Shown: positions 38,590 to 52,177 of the stretch, piece by piece | Layout: each line of letters starts with the position of its first letter | How positions within the stretch are numbered: position 1 is the stretch's first letter | Origin: Impatiens glandulifera | Lineage: Eukaryota > Streptophyta > Magnoliopsida > Ericales > Balsaminaceae | DNA: 64,000 nucleotides | Direction: 5' to 3' | Assembly: GCF_907164915.1 (NCBI RefSeq) | Contig: NC_061864.1 | Location: forward strand, 6,717,389 to 6,781,388 | The notes under the pieces: model-generated | Database searches by the model: none | The model's input: the letters and a program-made list of their open reading frames with translations, nothing else | Told to the model about the DNA's origin: nothing | Translations under genes and position numbers: made by a program

Positions 38590-39326
38590 TCACTCCACGT
38601 TAACATTGATCACATCCTTCCTCTCTTCTTCCTTCACTCTCGGAATCATAACCTTCAAAACGCCATTTTTCATCTCAGCTTTAATCTGGTCTAGCTTGAA
38701 GAACTTATCCGGAATGTCTACTCTGCTGCTGAACCTGCTTCTGCTGTTTTCATCATCTTCCACTTCCTTCTCCCCTTCTCCTCTCACCACAAGAGTGTTC
38801 TGCTCCACTGAGATCTTCACATCCTCTTTTCCCAGGCCGGGCATGTCCATCCGAAGATACAGTCCATCCTCTGTTTCCTTTGCGTCCCACCCTCGACGAA
38901 TTCCCCCCCGACTACCACCGCCAAATGGAAGGTCCATCATATGATCCATCGCGTTCAGAATCTGGCTCAGGCTTCTTGTGGAAGACGAGAACGGATCGAA
39001 TACATCTGCAACAATTATATCATACGAACCAACCACCGTTAGTACATCTGCAACTATCTTAGATTGGTAAAACCAACTGAGAACAGATAAACTAATTAAT
39101 TACCTGAGAGCAAGTCAGCGCGACGGAAGGGAGAGCGGTTAGCAGAACGGCGATCAACATCGTCGACGCGGCGGTCGTCGCCTTCTTCGAATTGACGGAG
39201 GGCGTTGGTGTTGAAGAGACGCGATGTAGCCGGATATACTACGGCGCGGATTGAACGGAGAGAGGAGGGGACGAGGTTGGAGGAGGAGGAGGAGAGGAGC
39301 TTTTTCAGAGCAATGGAAGAAGCCAT
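38590..39326 (-). CDS. mitochondrial small heat-shock protein (HSP20 family)
   Basis: Exons 39326-39104 and 39005-38590 (639 nt, 212 aa). This is an ATP-independent chaperone of the mitochondrial matrix class. The N-terminus (MASSIALKKLLSSSSSNLVP, then SLRSIRAVVYP and SRLFNTNA) is an Arg/Ser-rich presequence. The alpha-crystallin domain covers the C-terminal half: WDAKETEDGLYLRMDMPGLGKEDVKISVE region, VVRGEGEKE, SRVDIPDKFFKLDQIKAEMKNGVLKVMIPR. The single intron and the length match the plant HSP22/23-mitochondrial group. A strong heat-shock element lies upstream, and a TATA-like TATATA is at about 39441-39447. Confidence 0.94.
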
Positions 39327-39478
39327 TAATGAGAGCTTGGTTGGAGGGAGGGAGAGCAAGTTATATGTGTATGCAGTCTGAAGAAGTAGTTTGTTTGTTT
39401 GTTTTGTTACACCTGTCTAACGGCAAATGCAGGATCACGAATATATACTCGTCCAAGAGCACTCTGTAGAAGAAGAGA

Positions 39479-39491
39479 GAAGGTTCCAGAA
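39479..39491 (-). promoter_or_regulatory. perfect heat-shock element (GAAggTTCcaGAA)
   Basis: Three alternating nGAAn/nTTCn units lie about 155 bp upstream of the small-HSP start codon and about 30 bp upstream of a TATA-like box. More GAA/TTC units flank it (GAAGA at about 39470; TTCTTCTAGA at about 39508-39517). It predicts heat induction through HSF binding. Confidence 0.85.
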
Positions 39492-39529
39492 TGGCACGCA
39501 CTCTCGATTCTTCTAGACTATAGTAGATA

Positions 39530-41160
39530 GATAACTCATATTTAAATGGACTTTACTTTGGGCCCAAGATATCTCTTAGTTTTAGGCCCAAATTATATAT
39601 TTTAATTTATTTATAACGGCCCCTACTAAGTACTGATTAATTATTTTATTTTAAAAGGTTAGCATCAACTAATTAATATTAACACCACACAAAAATTTCT
39701 CCGCACATATAGTCATTACCAAACCATTTCCAGTTTTTTTTTAAAAGTACTCTTTTAGGAGAATCCTCTTAGGACACCATTATTACCGTATTTTAAAAAA
39801 ATGATAAAATTATATAAAATAAAATTTAAGTAAAAATTTATATTAAAATAAATTTAAAATTCTTATAAAATATAAAAAAATAAATAAAATATTTAATAAT
39901 GTTGGGGATGAATGTGCTCTATCCCTCCCTATATCATTGATAAAAAAAATATATATATATAAATCATTATAAAAAAACCAGTTAAATGAATTATAATAAT
40001 TATAAAATATATATTTTTATGAATATATAAAGGGAGGGTTTAATTAGGGTAGTAATTTATCAAATTCAAATTTTATTTTTGATTTTCAAATCAAATTTCA
40101 AACTGAGTCGAATTCAAATACAATTTTTAAAATTTTTAACTCGAAAACCAAACCGAAAATCAAAACAAACTTTTATTAATTATTTTATTATATATAATAT
40201 ATTATATACTATATAATATATAATATAATTCTTAAGCCACCACCTAATTTATATTTCTAAACTTAATCCTTAGTCCTACCTTATCTATGTTCTCTAAACT
40301 ATTTATATTCTCTAAACTTAATTTTTTAGTCATCCGCCTTATATATATTCTTTAAACTTAAATCTTCTATATTCTCTAACATAATTAAATGATCTCTCTA
40401 GCCTCCCTCATCTCTATTGTCTTGACCTAATCCAGACGTCACCTCTCTCTCATCTTTATTCTCTTAACCTAATCCTCCGACGTCACCCCTCCCTAATATT
40501 GATTCTCTTAACCTAATCCTCCAGACGCCACCACCTCCCTCGTCTCGCTATATTTTCCCTCTAGAGTTTTGATTTATCTAATCTCGCTATCTCTAAAGCT
40601 TCTTTTTTTGTCGAGACTCTTAAATATTGATTTATCTTCGTCGTTCGAGTTCAAGATCTATCTCACCATTCAATATTTATCTTCGTCTTTCAACATCTTA
40701 ATTCAAATTTTGTTTTGAATTAGAATAAATTGAATTCAAAATTTGGCAATAAAAGAAAAAAAATCAAATTCAGTTTAAATTCGAATTATTCAAAATTCGA
40801 ACCAAATATCAAATTTTAATTCGGTTTTCGAATTGACTAAAAAAATATAAATTCAAAAAAATCGAACAAAAGAACTCAACTGATGAACACCCCTAGATAC
40901 AATACATGGAACAACTTATCCCTACCCATTCTGAAAATAATCAAAGTGAAATGGAACACACTTAAAATAATCAAAGTGAAATGGAAACACAAATAAAAAT
41001 GCCCCTAACAAGATAATTCAGATCGAAAATCGCGAAACATATTATAATTCACATTCCTAATACCAAGAGTCAATTCTTATTTACTTATAGGAACGATGTT
41101 AAATAGCGCATCAAACACACACAGAGCAAATATTTGGCATAAGAAAAGTCAGCAATTTTC
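39530..41160. other. intergenic region containing a degenerate inverted-repeat element
   Basis: The segment at about 40030-40895 begins and ends with phrases rich in AATTCGAA/TTCGGTTTTCG in opposite orientation (for example AACTCGAAAACCAAACCGAAAATC at about 40138 versus ATTCGGTTTTCGAATTGAC at about 40819), closing with the GAACACCCCTAG phrase common at plant repeat edges. Inside, about three copies of a roughly 50-bp unit (CTTAACCTAATCC..GACGTCACC) run from 40420 to 40530. Class unassigned. Confidence 0.4.
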
Positions 41161-41378
41161 TTCCTTCCATCCCCACATATCTCTGGATGGTACAAGTCTC
41201 AATTCATTATAAGCTTAAAACATAAAAACAACAACAGAGCTTAAGAAGATTACTAAAAGAATAAGAGAAAACAGCTTTCCAAAGGGAAACCCCCCACCCC
41301 CAAACAACAGATTCTATCATCTTCTTGAACCCAAAAGACATATTCAAACAGATGTACATCTTCACCATTTGATGATAA

Positions 41379-43166
41379 CTAACTCCCGATAAAGTACCCC
41401 AAAAGAATTCCAATCAACCCAAAAAGCATCACATACAATATTGGGATTCTACCACTCGTTTTTGGTCGTCCACGCTTCAGTAATTCCTGCAACCCATTTT
41501 ATTTGTGCAAATTATATCACATCTCCAAGAAACAACACTACACACTGAGAAAAGTTCACTCAATGCCACCCATGGGAGGGAACTCTAAGCCACAAACTGA
41601 ATACAACTTGAAATTCATATCTACTTACCAGTTCCTGATTAAGTCTGTTTCTTTCCTCAAGTGCGAGGTTCCTCTCTTCCGACAACTTCAAGTAAGAAGT
41701 CTTTAACTGGATAATGAAGTCAGAATAATAAACCCAAAACAGTATTATTAGTTCTTTTGGGTAATAAACTTCCAATCCAATGGGTAGAACACAGACAAGG
41801 CATAGAAATATTTATACTTCATAAATATCAGATAAACAAAGAACATCAAAATTACTAATTTAATCATGCAACTCATTTATATACCACATTCGATTGTTCT
41901 CAACCCTATTAAAATTTAAGCTTCTCAAAACCATTTAATTTGTCAGAAAAGTGCATAAGAAAAAAACAAGATAGAATTGAATTAACTAAACTCAGTAAAA
42001 TATATTACTTAAGAGCCTCGTATACAGATATCAAATCAGAACATCACTAAACTAAATACATGTTCCATGATGTACCTCAGTGGAGAGGTCATGACCTTCC
42101 ATTCCATGTATTCTCTCAAAAAAGCTCTCGTTTTTAAAATAATGTTCGAAATCTATGAGCAGAGAATAAGTTCATGAATGTTGGTTCTTTTTAGCATCAA
42201 CAACACACAACAAATGTTCAGTTATCAAGCAAACTAAAAAACACACACTGATACTCACAGCCACTGCTTCAGAATGATTGGAGTGGGCACTTTCAGACTC
42301 AATTGACCTAGGTGGAGAGCCTTCATCAGAATCTTCGGGAACTGGCGATGGTGGCTTACGCGGGGTAACATAAATAACTTTCATTTTGAATTCCTCAACA
42401 TGCTTCCCTGACTCCTTATCAAACTGGAAACAACCATACTCAAAATCTCGCGATTCTTATTGAACCACATACAAAACAACGCAAGTAGAAAAGCCAACTA
42501 AAAAGTTCTCTTACGATATCATTACCATCTCTGCATTGATATCCTTTACAGTGGCACCTGGGTTTGCAACAACACTTTGGACAAGAAACCTGTCCTTACA
42601 TTGCATATCTGGAGGTGCCTCCTTTTGAGCCTGCATAGTAACTAAGCCCCAAAATTTAAGATTAAAAAAGTACTAGGATTGAAACTGCTCGTGCAGCCTA
42701 ATCAATTAATATTAATTACATAACTCCAATTTGATCCAACAACAACATTAATACCATCTCATAATTTTGAGCATGAAAATTCGCAGAGAAAGATATAAAT
42801 CGAAAATACCTACAACAGCGCAGGTTGAACGAGGCTGCACCATGCCATTATTAGGTCGGACAGAATACTTCTTAGGCTGAGTTGTCTTAACCTGTACATG
42901 TTCGTCAATCAATGATCGTCGAATCAAAGAGCATTCACAGGAATCAAATTAAGAACACGCTAACCTTGAAAGCGACATAATTATCGGTCTTGTTCAGCAA
43001 TTGGAATGAGGATGAGATCTGTTTCTTGATTTCGACTGCATCGAAGTTGTAGATTCAATAATCATTTAGCATATTTGCAATACAAAATCAAAAGAAGAAA
43101 GGAGTTACAGGGAAACTTTAGCTCGAGAGGATCGATAGTCAGAAGCTCCTCGGCACTCATATTCAT
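41379..43166 (-). CDS. VAP27-like vesicle-associated membrane protein-associated protein
   Basis: Eight exons, in order 43166-43109, 43035-42965, 42891-42810, 42641-42526, 42423-42259, 42126-42076, 41706-41629 and 41486-41379 (242 aa). It is an ER tail-anchored adaptor at membrane contact sites. The MSP domain fills about residues 8-128 (IDPLELKFPFEIKKQISSSF, KTTQPKKYSVRPNNGMVQPR, DRFLVQSV). A Ser/Pro/Asp-rich linker follows (TPRKPPSPVPEDSDEGSPPR). A coiled coil (LKLSEERNLALEERNRLNQE) precedes a C-terminal membrane anchor (ILYVMLFGLIGILLGYFIGS). MSP domains bind FFAT-type motifs and, in plants, help link ER to plasma membrane or endocytic membranes. Exon 42126-42076 keeps frame but has a weak acceptor and is the least certain exon. 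Confidence 0.9.
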
Positions 43167-43169
43167 CCG

Positions 43170-44642
43170 ATCAAAGAATTGCAACAGATAATAGATGAGA
43201 TTATTTCAGTATCCTTATGAAGATCCCAAAATTTTCCCTGGAAAATTATAGTTTCGTGGTACGGGAGGAGAAAAGGTTTGATGGAGTCAATTTTCAAATA
43301 AGAAGAATTTGCCCGAGAAGAGTATAACTACCCTTCATTTTTTTAAGCGATTATTCATATTTAAAAGACGAGATTGTTTACAAAAAAATATTGTTTTTAG
43401 TGTCCAATAGAATAATTTATCTTTTAATGTTATGTCTCAAAGGGAAGAATAAAACTCGAATTTATTTGATCAAAACTGCGAAAGAATTTGAATTTGATCG
43501 AGCTTTCAACACCACCACCGATCTTCGAGTTCCTCGAGCCTCTTGAAGTTGTGTATAAGTAAAATCCATGTTCTCTTGTATAAGTTGGATGGGAAGTCTT
43601 TGTTTTTGCTGAATAAGGTGCATTTAGTATATATGAAAAAAATATTTTTTTACAACGCAGGTCCATTTAATAATAGATAGTAGTTCAAACTTTAAATGTA
43701 TCTCAAGGTAATGAATATAAGCATATCTATCAACTACAAATTAAAAATCTACATTAGAAATAGATTCTCTATACTAGTTTAGCTTCTTCTTTTTTTCTTT
43801 GGAGACAAGCCAAACACAAGACACGAAACACTCAACAAATCTCTACACCTTATTGCGTGCTCTCTCAATTTCCAGTCAAGAGAATAATCCGAGTTCTAAT
43901 CACCAATTTCATGAAATGCTCAAATCCGACTTCCCTGCATTTCTTAGAATAGAATACAAATAGCCTTAAGATTTCAGTTACCTCGGACAGGAGTTCAAAA
44001 GATTATCGTCTCGGATGTTAATAATATTGAGCTTCTGTTGATCTGATTGATCTATGTCAGCAATTCATATCAAGTCCACCCAAAAAACAAACAAGGCCTT
44101 TGTGAAGAAGAAATGTTACCTCAGTCTCTCACATAATACATGGAGGAGATGACATTAGAACATTTGCAACTAGTCAATCTAGTTACACTGCTTTGTTGAA
44201 AGCTCAACTCCATCAACTGAAGTTCCCCAAAAACCATGTATGCATTCATTCATATTTTAGAAGCAACCCTAGAAAAAATGAACCCAAACTGACAGTTCAA
44301 AATGTCATATGATCATACTTACGGTTACCTTTGGCAGCAGTTATACTCGAAGCATATCCATTCGAATGTGCTGATGTATGCATATTCAATCGATGGATAT
44401 TTAACGAAATACCAAAAACATAGATAACGAGGGGGCCTACCTCAACCCTTTTTCTCCACAAATAAGGTTTTGATGATAGAAGATTTGTTAAGTCTCAAAT
44501 AGCTGTTAAAAAAAGAAAAAGGTTTCCCAGAGTGATTTAACATCCCAAAACTCACACATATGAATGTAAAAGTTCGCAAGTTATGAAAAGATCGTCTACC
44601 TCTTCTCTGAACTAAATTCAGACATTAATTTTATTGAATCCA
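43170..44642. other. intergenic region between VAP27 and LUC7 genes
   Basis: The promoter side of VAP27 and the 3' side of LUC7. AT-rich, with no coding or structured RNA signal. The ORF at 43430-43666 (-) has no support. Confidence 0.45.
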
Positions 44643-47384
44643 TTAATATGGTCGATCTGGACTTCTCGACGACTTCCTATTACCACGACTAACAGGGGAA
44701 CGTGACCTGCTCCTATGGCGACCAACATATGTGCTTCGATCAGACCGCCTATTATCCCTGACACCACCATTTCTGTTATTGTTCTTCCAGTCCTGTCCCC
44801 TTACCCCACCACCTTCCCTATTTCCTCCTCTACCACATCTGTTCCTATCCATGTCTCGATCACGATCACGATATCGATCAGATGGATCACTTCCGCCCTT
44901 CTCCTCTTTCTGTTTCCTCCTTTCTTCAGCCTCTCTTTCCCTAGACAATCTTTCCTCTTCCTTGGCCTTCTCCTTTTCAGCCTGTTGAACGAAAATGAGG
45001 TTTATATATTTACCAGTCAAATCTAAGTAGGATTACTACTAAGGAGTGAAACAATATCATTCCAATGATTCTAAACTAAGAGCGAGAATTTCTTTTCAAA
45101 TCTATATATGTGTAAGTTTGCAGCCAAGAAAGCAATTCAATAAATTTTTGGAGCAAGACTAGAAGCAACAAAGAAATATGAAAAGAGGTACACAAATGTG
45201 CTATTGTTCAAAGTACAATTTGGAGCAAAGTAGCAAACTCGTTCCAAAATGGGGTATTGATCCGTGGACAATGATAATGATGATTTGAAGTATAAAGAAG
45301 TAAAGTATTAAGGACAAAGTCTTTGTGGATGTAACTCAAGTAATAATTTCGCTTCCAAGCGTTTTAGTGCCAATTTTAATGAGAGGAAATTCCTTTTTAA
45401 GAAAAAAAGGTCCGACTTACCTTGTATTCTGCAAGGAAATCCCGAACCATGCCATACCCAATGTGCTGTTTTCCAAGAACATGAGACTGTGTCCTCTCTG
45501 CAGCATCGTTTGCAACTAAAAATGATCCACATATATCACATAAAGCCATTTTCTTCTCCTGTGCCAGCAGCAGTTTTTCGTTGATGGGAGGATGTGTCAA
45601 AGCTGTTTTTTCAGAATTAAGAGACTCCACCTGCGATAGACATTAATCAAAATTACTTAAATAGGAAGAAAATTTTGGAAATTAAAAGTAAGCTGGCAAG
45701 ACCTTTCTCATGAGTGCTTCAGCTTCATCCACCTTTCCGGATTCACCAAGTGTCTCCACTTGTTCCAGCAAGTTCTTAATTTTTTCCTCCAACACTGATA
45801 ACTGCTCAGATTTTTCAGCTGTGATAGGGAGAGGTGGGGGAGGTTCCACTTCTTGTGTAAGGCGCCCTTGACCACGTCTAACTCTTCTATCTAAGTCTGA
45901 CACCTATGAATGGGTCATGATTAGCGTCAAGGTAAAAATAGGACGATGGTGGCTGGAAAATGTGGACAATATACCAATTTCTCACAAAATCGAGACAGAT
46001 CAGCTTTAAACTTTGGCACATATTGATCATGTCTGGAGGACTTCTCAAAGCTGAAGTTGTCAATGAAAAAAGTTAAATAATGTTGAGAAAATGGTCAATA
46101 ACTAAAATATCTAGGTAGTACCAAGAAAATATGAACAGATTCAATTAACAAAACGAAGAAAATGATATCACCAATGTCATATCATAGATGCTCTTCATAA
46201 TTAAAGTTTCTTTTTCAATTGTTTACATCAATAGTGTCTTGGCAATATCAAAAGGTATATGCTTCAATACCTTTCCTTCAATTTTGGATCATGGATCTTT
46301 GGGCACACTCCTATTAAACAAGATAATGAGGAAAAGAAATTTGTCAGAAAAAATGAGAGCAATGTTAGTTTATTAAAATGAAGAAAGAATAAATCAACTA
46401 AATCAGAGAAGTCCACTAAATAATTATAGCTTGTATATAGGATTTTTTTTTAAATATACTGTTTTTTTGGAAAAGTGAATTAATTGACAGTTCTTTGTAT
46501 TTAGTATTTAAAACGTTGTAAATTGATATTTCAATTGATGGTTTGATTGATAATAGGATAAGGGATTCTTAGGGTTTAATTCAAATAATCCTTCATCAAA
46601 CAAGGCCTTCAACTCAATGCTTGCAACAAGATCAAAAAAGTCAAGAAGCAAAGCTACTGTGTGGATTTTTTTAGACACTCAACTAGGAAGAACTTAATCA
46701 CGGAAAAACTAATCAATGATTGAAATGATGTAGAAAACTTACCAAGATCACTCCTCGTGTTAACAAAGAGATCGTGAGGGCAAAAGTGAATCATATACAT
46801 GCCACAAACTTCTTTATCGTCCCAAGTGACTTCCTTGAACCCTCTTCTCTCTTCTTCAGTGAGATTACGGGCTAACAGAAGTTCAAAAACAAATGAACAA
46901 ATTCAAATGAGTGAACCTATAGGAAGGCACACACCTTAGCAACAGAAACATTTCAAACAAGAACCATTTTTAGGTAGATGATAGGGATAGACATGTCATT
47001 AGCTGTTCTATCTCTAAACAAACAGTAGTTCATGGGCCATATTGATTTATCTTCTTCCCTGTGTTTTCTATACATCCATATTCTTCTGTCACCCCTTTCA
47101 ACGATTCTATTCTAATAATGTTACATGTTGATCACAAACCCAGAATAAGAACTATGTACACATACACATAAGACATTTAAGAAAAGTAAGGTAGCATAAC
47201 AATCAATCCCTGTCAATAACACCTAGGTTAGGAGTTCGATATGTTTAGAGCTGTAGGATATGAACTCAATGCAAATGCTACATAAACATTTTAGTAAACA
47301 AGTCGAATCCCTGTCATTCATAATAACGAATTGAACAATACCTGCACCCATAAGCTCATCTAGCAAAGCTCTCTGAGCGTCCAT
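44643..47384 (-). CDS. LUC7-like U1 snRNP splicing factor
   Basis: Seven coding exons: 47384-47342, 46871-46743, 46310-46271, 46050-45975, 45903-45703, 45630-45421 and 44981-44643 (345 aa, all phases consistent). LUC7 proteins sit in U1 snRNP and help choose 5' splice sites. The N-terminus MDAQRALLDELMGAARNLTE leads into the first zinc finger (CGMYMIHFCPHDLF..CPKIHD, CCCH type). A coiled-coil helix follows (SEQLSVLEEKIKNLLEQVE). The second finger is C2H2 (CDICGSFLVANDAAERTQSH..H). The tail is charged and RS/RD-rich (RYRDRDRDMDRNR, RSRSRSPVSR). Length is close to what I recall of the shorter plant LUC7RL form rather than the roughly 400-aa LUC7A/B. Confidence 0.93.
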
Positions 47385-47429
47385 GTTCAGAAAGGAAGGA
47401 TCTTGAGTGCCAAGGTGAGTGAAATTCAA

Positions 47430-49348
47430 AGGCTTGAGAAACCCTAGTTAAACAAGAACAGCAAGAGAGAGAACACTAGAGAGGCAGATGTGGATGCCAT
47501 TGCCAACAATATAAATACGATAATGCCAAACAAAATATAATTATTGAATAAAAGAAATTAAAATATAAAATCAAAATCAAAAGCGGAAAATAAAACATTA
47601 AAAATATATTTACTTGATTTTGTGTATTTTAAATACTAAACGTATCAAATGATTTTTCTATTCTCAAAAATAAACTTTAAAGATGTTAAGAAGTCTTTCA
47701 TATATATATATATATATAAATATATTTATTTATTTATTATTATTCTAGTATATAATGATATTTTATTTTTTTTTAATCACTCAAATTTGAATTGGTGTCG
47801 CATTTGATTTTATTTTTATAAGTTCTTATAATTATCCTTCCATGATTTATATGAATTTTTTACTATTTTAGTCATGGGTAGATGATTTATTATCATTTGA
47901 CATGATTTTTTCGGCGTTGCTTATCAACTATCGATTAAGGATAATTTTAGTTGTCGTTCAGAATATATTGTAAAGATTTTTTCAACATTGTTTCATTAAT
48001 TCGTTAGACTTGCTCTACTTTAACATTTTTTTTTGAAACTTAAATGAGTTCGTCTTTAAAATAATCATCAACAAATTGCATTATCAGATATTTCTTTTGA
48101 AAATTTTATTTTTATAAATTATTCATATAATTTAATATCTACATCATTAATTGTTTATTTTTTATTTTGTAGATATTATTTTAATATTATTTACTAATTA
48201 ATTTCTTATTTTAAATTTACGATTGAACTAAATTTCTTATAAAAAATAACACTGTATAATTAACACAAAATTTATGATGAAAATATCAATTTTTTCTTTA
48301 TTTTTTATTTTTATTTTAAAAAGTCACTATCTCCCACATTATATTTGTATAAATTTTCTAACAAAAAAAATAATGTTCACAAGTTTTTAAGAAAATGTAC
48401 ATAAAATACTTTTCAAAAAAACAAACAAAAGAATGAACATGTAAATATAGTGACAAAAACGAATTTATGTAAATATAGTTACAAAATTTATTTATATAAA
48501 TTTTATAAAATTGGTCGACTCAACAATGATATTCATGAATAGTTGAACTTAATAGTTATAAAATGTATCACTATATGAGTTCTAATTTATTTTAAATTAA
48601 GTAAATATAAATTCATTTAATTTCTATAATTCAAAATATGATATATATATATATATATATATATATTGGAAAAAAATAAGTAACAAATTTTTATTAAACA
48701 GTTAAACTCATTGAAGTTATTTAAATACCTTTTAAACAAAGATAAATTACTAATCCTTCAAACCATAAGCAAGATGAGATGTGTCAATTTTTTAATAAAT
48801 CAACTTTATTTAAAAAAAAAAGTTTTAAAGTTTGAACTATATCATATAATCAATGCACTGTACTATATGATAGTTAATGCACGGTATTATTTGGAAATTG
48901 AATTGACTACGGTAACTATTAATTCATTTATAAAGTTAATATTTAATTAACATTGTGTTCATTTTTGCTAACTTTATATATTTGATACAACTTTTGCATT
49001 TGAATGAAATTACTTACTTACTATAATTAATTAATAAATTAATATAGAAGTTGGTTTGTTGTTTGTTAAGGAGTCAATTAATTAACAAACTAACTAAATA
49101 AATAAAAGTCAATAATATAATTATAGAATATAATTAATTATCCACGTATGAAGATAGAGGACGTTTGAGTTTACATAATTGGTTACTTAAAAAGAAAGAT
49201 TGACTCAGAAAAGAAAAGGGAAAAAGGAATTAAGGATTAGTATGAGAAATCCGGCCACGCTATTAATATTATTATTATTATCATTATCTATCTTCCCTCA
49301 TCCACTTTAATATACATACATATTTGAGAGAAAGAGAACAAAATATTA
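47430..49348. other. AT-rich intergenic region
   Basis: Includes the LUC7 leader side, (AT)n runs at 47700-47720 and 48642-48666, and otherwise featureless AT-rich DNA. The ORF 48711-48950 is low complexity. Confidence 0.5.
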
Positions 49349-49642
49349 ATGGCGAATAGGAGGAGGATATCATCGTGGGGGCGCCATGGAAACCTGTATT
49401 GGGATGAAGACGGGGAGTTTATTCAGAAAGATGAAGAAGACGATGATGATATTGATGATGATGAAGAAGAAGATGTGGAAATAAGAAAGAAATTAGAGAA
49501 ATATTATGAAGAAGATCAAGTTTTGAAATGTATGAGAAGATCGGCGAAGGAAAAGGAAGAATCTATAAAGAAAAGCAGATTCATCCTCTGTTTCGGATTC
49601 CTCAAGAATCTCTTCATTTGCTGCTTCTTTGAGAAACCCTGA
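49349..49642 (+). CDS. small acidic protein of unknown function (97 aa)
   Basis: I do not recognise the family. The predicted protein starts with a basic segment (MANRRRISSWGRHGNLYWDE). A strongly acidic stretch of Asp/Glu follows (about residues 28-46), then a Lys/Glu-rich helix (RKKLEKYYEEDQVLKCMRR), then a hydrophobic Cys/Phe-rich tail (ILCFGFLKNLFICCFFEKP) that could be membrane-associated or lipid-modified. Support for a real gene: codon use is less AT-rich than its surroundings, ATG follows an A-rich leader (AATATTAATGG), and TATA-like TTTAATATACAT lies about 45 bp upstream. It is isolated, with about 2 kb and 4 kb of gene-free DNA on either side. It could instead be a chance ORF. Confidence 0.5.
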   Translation: MANRRRISSWGRHGNLYWDEDGEFIQKDEEDDDDIDDDEEEDVEIRKKLEKYYEEDQVLKCMRRSAKEKEESIKKSRFILCFGFLKNLFICCFFEKP

Positions 49643-52138
49643 TGTATAAATCTCTTAAACTAGCTTTATTATAGGCTAATTGTACTGTACTGTACTGCAA
49701 TTCTTCTTCTTCTTCTCCGGTTAGATTTTAAGGTTTCCATTGTCTTCCGGCCGGTGGAGAGCGACCGGCGACGGCGGAATTAAGGAGCTCGTTATCCATA
49801 TCTTAATGATTTTGTCTTAATTCTTTCTTTCTTTCTTTGTTTCTTGCACGCCAACTTATTATCATATTCTTGATTAATTTCTACACTTACGTAATAATCT
49901 TTGCTTATTAATCTTTGCTTGTTTGATTATTTCAATGTACATAAGTCGTATAAATTACTTCATTGTAGATTAAATTACCTTTGTTTTATTTTTCTATAGA
50001 TTTAATTTTTAAATATAAATGACATGTTTTTGTTAAGCAAAATTTTGATTTTTTTTTTTTAAATAATCTAAATCAAACAGGCTATTGACTTATCATATTT
50101 TACAAACAAAAACCCACACTGGATTTTGTTTAATGCTTGTGCAAGTTCTTGATTATTTTGATATCTTCAAGTGGCTAAAACAAAATTGGGTTTACTTTTA
50201 ATTTATAATTTTAAAATATAGTGTTAGTTATAATTTTATGATTGATTGGAACTTACAACCAATTATTTATTGTTGCAGCGGGGTGGATCGTATATACTCT
50301 TAGGTCACATCTTCGATTATAATTTTAAAAACGGTTTAAATTAGAGTGAGGTTATAAATGTGAGATGGTATAACTTTATAAATTAAAAAAATAATTGCAA
50401 GAATAAAAAATTAATAGTATTATATAATTTGTTTGATTTTTGTTTTGTTGCACTTTTTGGATCTCCTCTGTTTTGGACTATTAGGAGGTATAGATAGATC
50501 CAAACAACACTGATTGAAAGTCAGCAAGATTTTTTTAGAGAAATAAAAATCCTTATGTAAGAAACAATATGAATGTGAGGGAGTAACATCTTATTTAAAA
50601 ATAATTATCTTTTACATTAATCGTCTGAATATAAATTATATCTAATTCAGATTTTGTTTAAGATTGTTTTATAATAGAAAATTAAACAAAATATTGCCAG
50701 TTTTGGAATGGGCTAAACCCCCTAGGCCTCAAATTCTATTGGGCTGAAAATGGTAATTGGGATGAAAATGGTAATTGGGCCTAAGAGTTTGGACGGTTTA
50801 TAATCTAATATTCTAGACTTATTTTATCTTGAAAGAAAAAAAGACTTTTAAGAAATGAAATTGATTCACGCACTCGTGTATGTGCCCAATTTTATCCTAT
50901 ATTTTGAAAACCCAAAAACGAGTATAAAAATATCAAATAAACAAAACATAACAATAAAACATTATAAGATATTAATATCAATATTAATCTTTTAAGTTTA
51001 TGGAGGCAAGATCCTTTGCTCACCTCATAAGGAGGGACAAAAAAATATTTTTAGAAAAAAAAATTAATTTTAATTTCACCATTTCCTTGAAAGGTAGATC
51101 AGATAACTTAAATTGATTTTTTTTTTTTTTAATTTTTTTAAAGAAGTCAGCACCCTCATCAAAGTCACAGGTGATAACTATGGCTTAACTTAATTTCTTT
51201 AGAATGGAATCTAAAAATAAATATGAGAATAGGACTTGTTTGATGTTGAATATTTTGGAGTTTAAAAAAAATATTGTTTGATAAAAAAAATATGAGTTAT
51301 TTGAATTTTAATTGGTTTAGTTAATCATTTTGTATTTATAAAATTAAAATAAAAGTATTTTAATATTTTAAATGACGAAATTAGTGATTTGATATTAGTT
51401 AAAAAAAATAGGATGAGCATATTGAATTCATATCATTTTTCGATTCTTTATACCCGAATCATTACAAAAAAAAAAAATATGAATATATTGATTTTGAGTA
51501 AAAATAAATAAAGATGAAAGAAGAATCTCTTAGTAAACCTTAAAAAAACTATACAACATATATGGTATCTTAAATAAATGAAAATAAACATAGTTGACCT
51601 GCATAATAAAAATTGTTGTGTCAGGGTCGGCACAGTTTATTTAATCTAACTAAATTGACTTAATTAGATATATTAATTAATGGATGAAAATGATAAATTA
51701 ACGTTTAATTAGAAGAATGAAGAAAATATTTAAGGAATTAATGAAAAAGGGCGGTGGAAAATAAAAGAAAATAAGAGGGGGGCGGTGGGTGATATCATAT
51801 GCTTGAGTTGAGATCTTAGGAATGCTGCTATAACCCGTCACCCTAATATCATATATATATTATATATAACATGGTCAACTGGTTGACTTTTCCCATTTCT
51901 TCAAATTAATATCAATCACGATTTGATTCTTCTCGAATATATATATATATAAATTAATTAAATTACTTTTGTTTTAGAAAGATAAACAGGCAACAGTATC
52001 CCCAACATCAAGATATATTATTATGATCTCATGCAATTATTAACCTTAATTTCCCAATGCTAATTAATTAAGAGTTAATCTCAATCATTCTTTATTTTTA
52101 AATAATCAATGTAATCTTTTAAACACTAGTAACTAATC

Positions 52139-52177
<39 letters not shown>

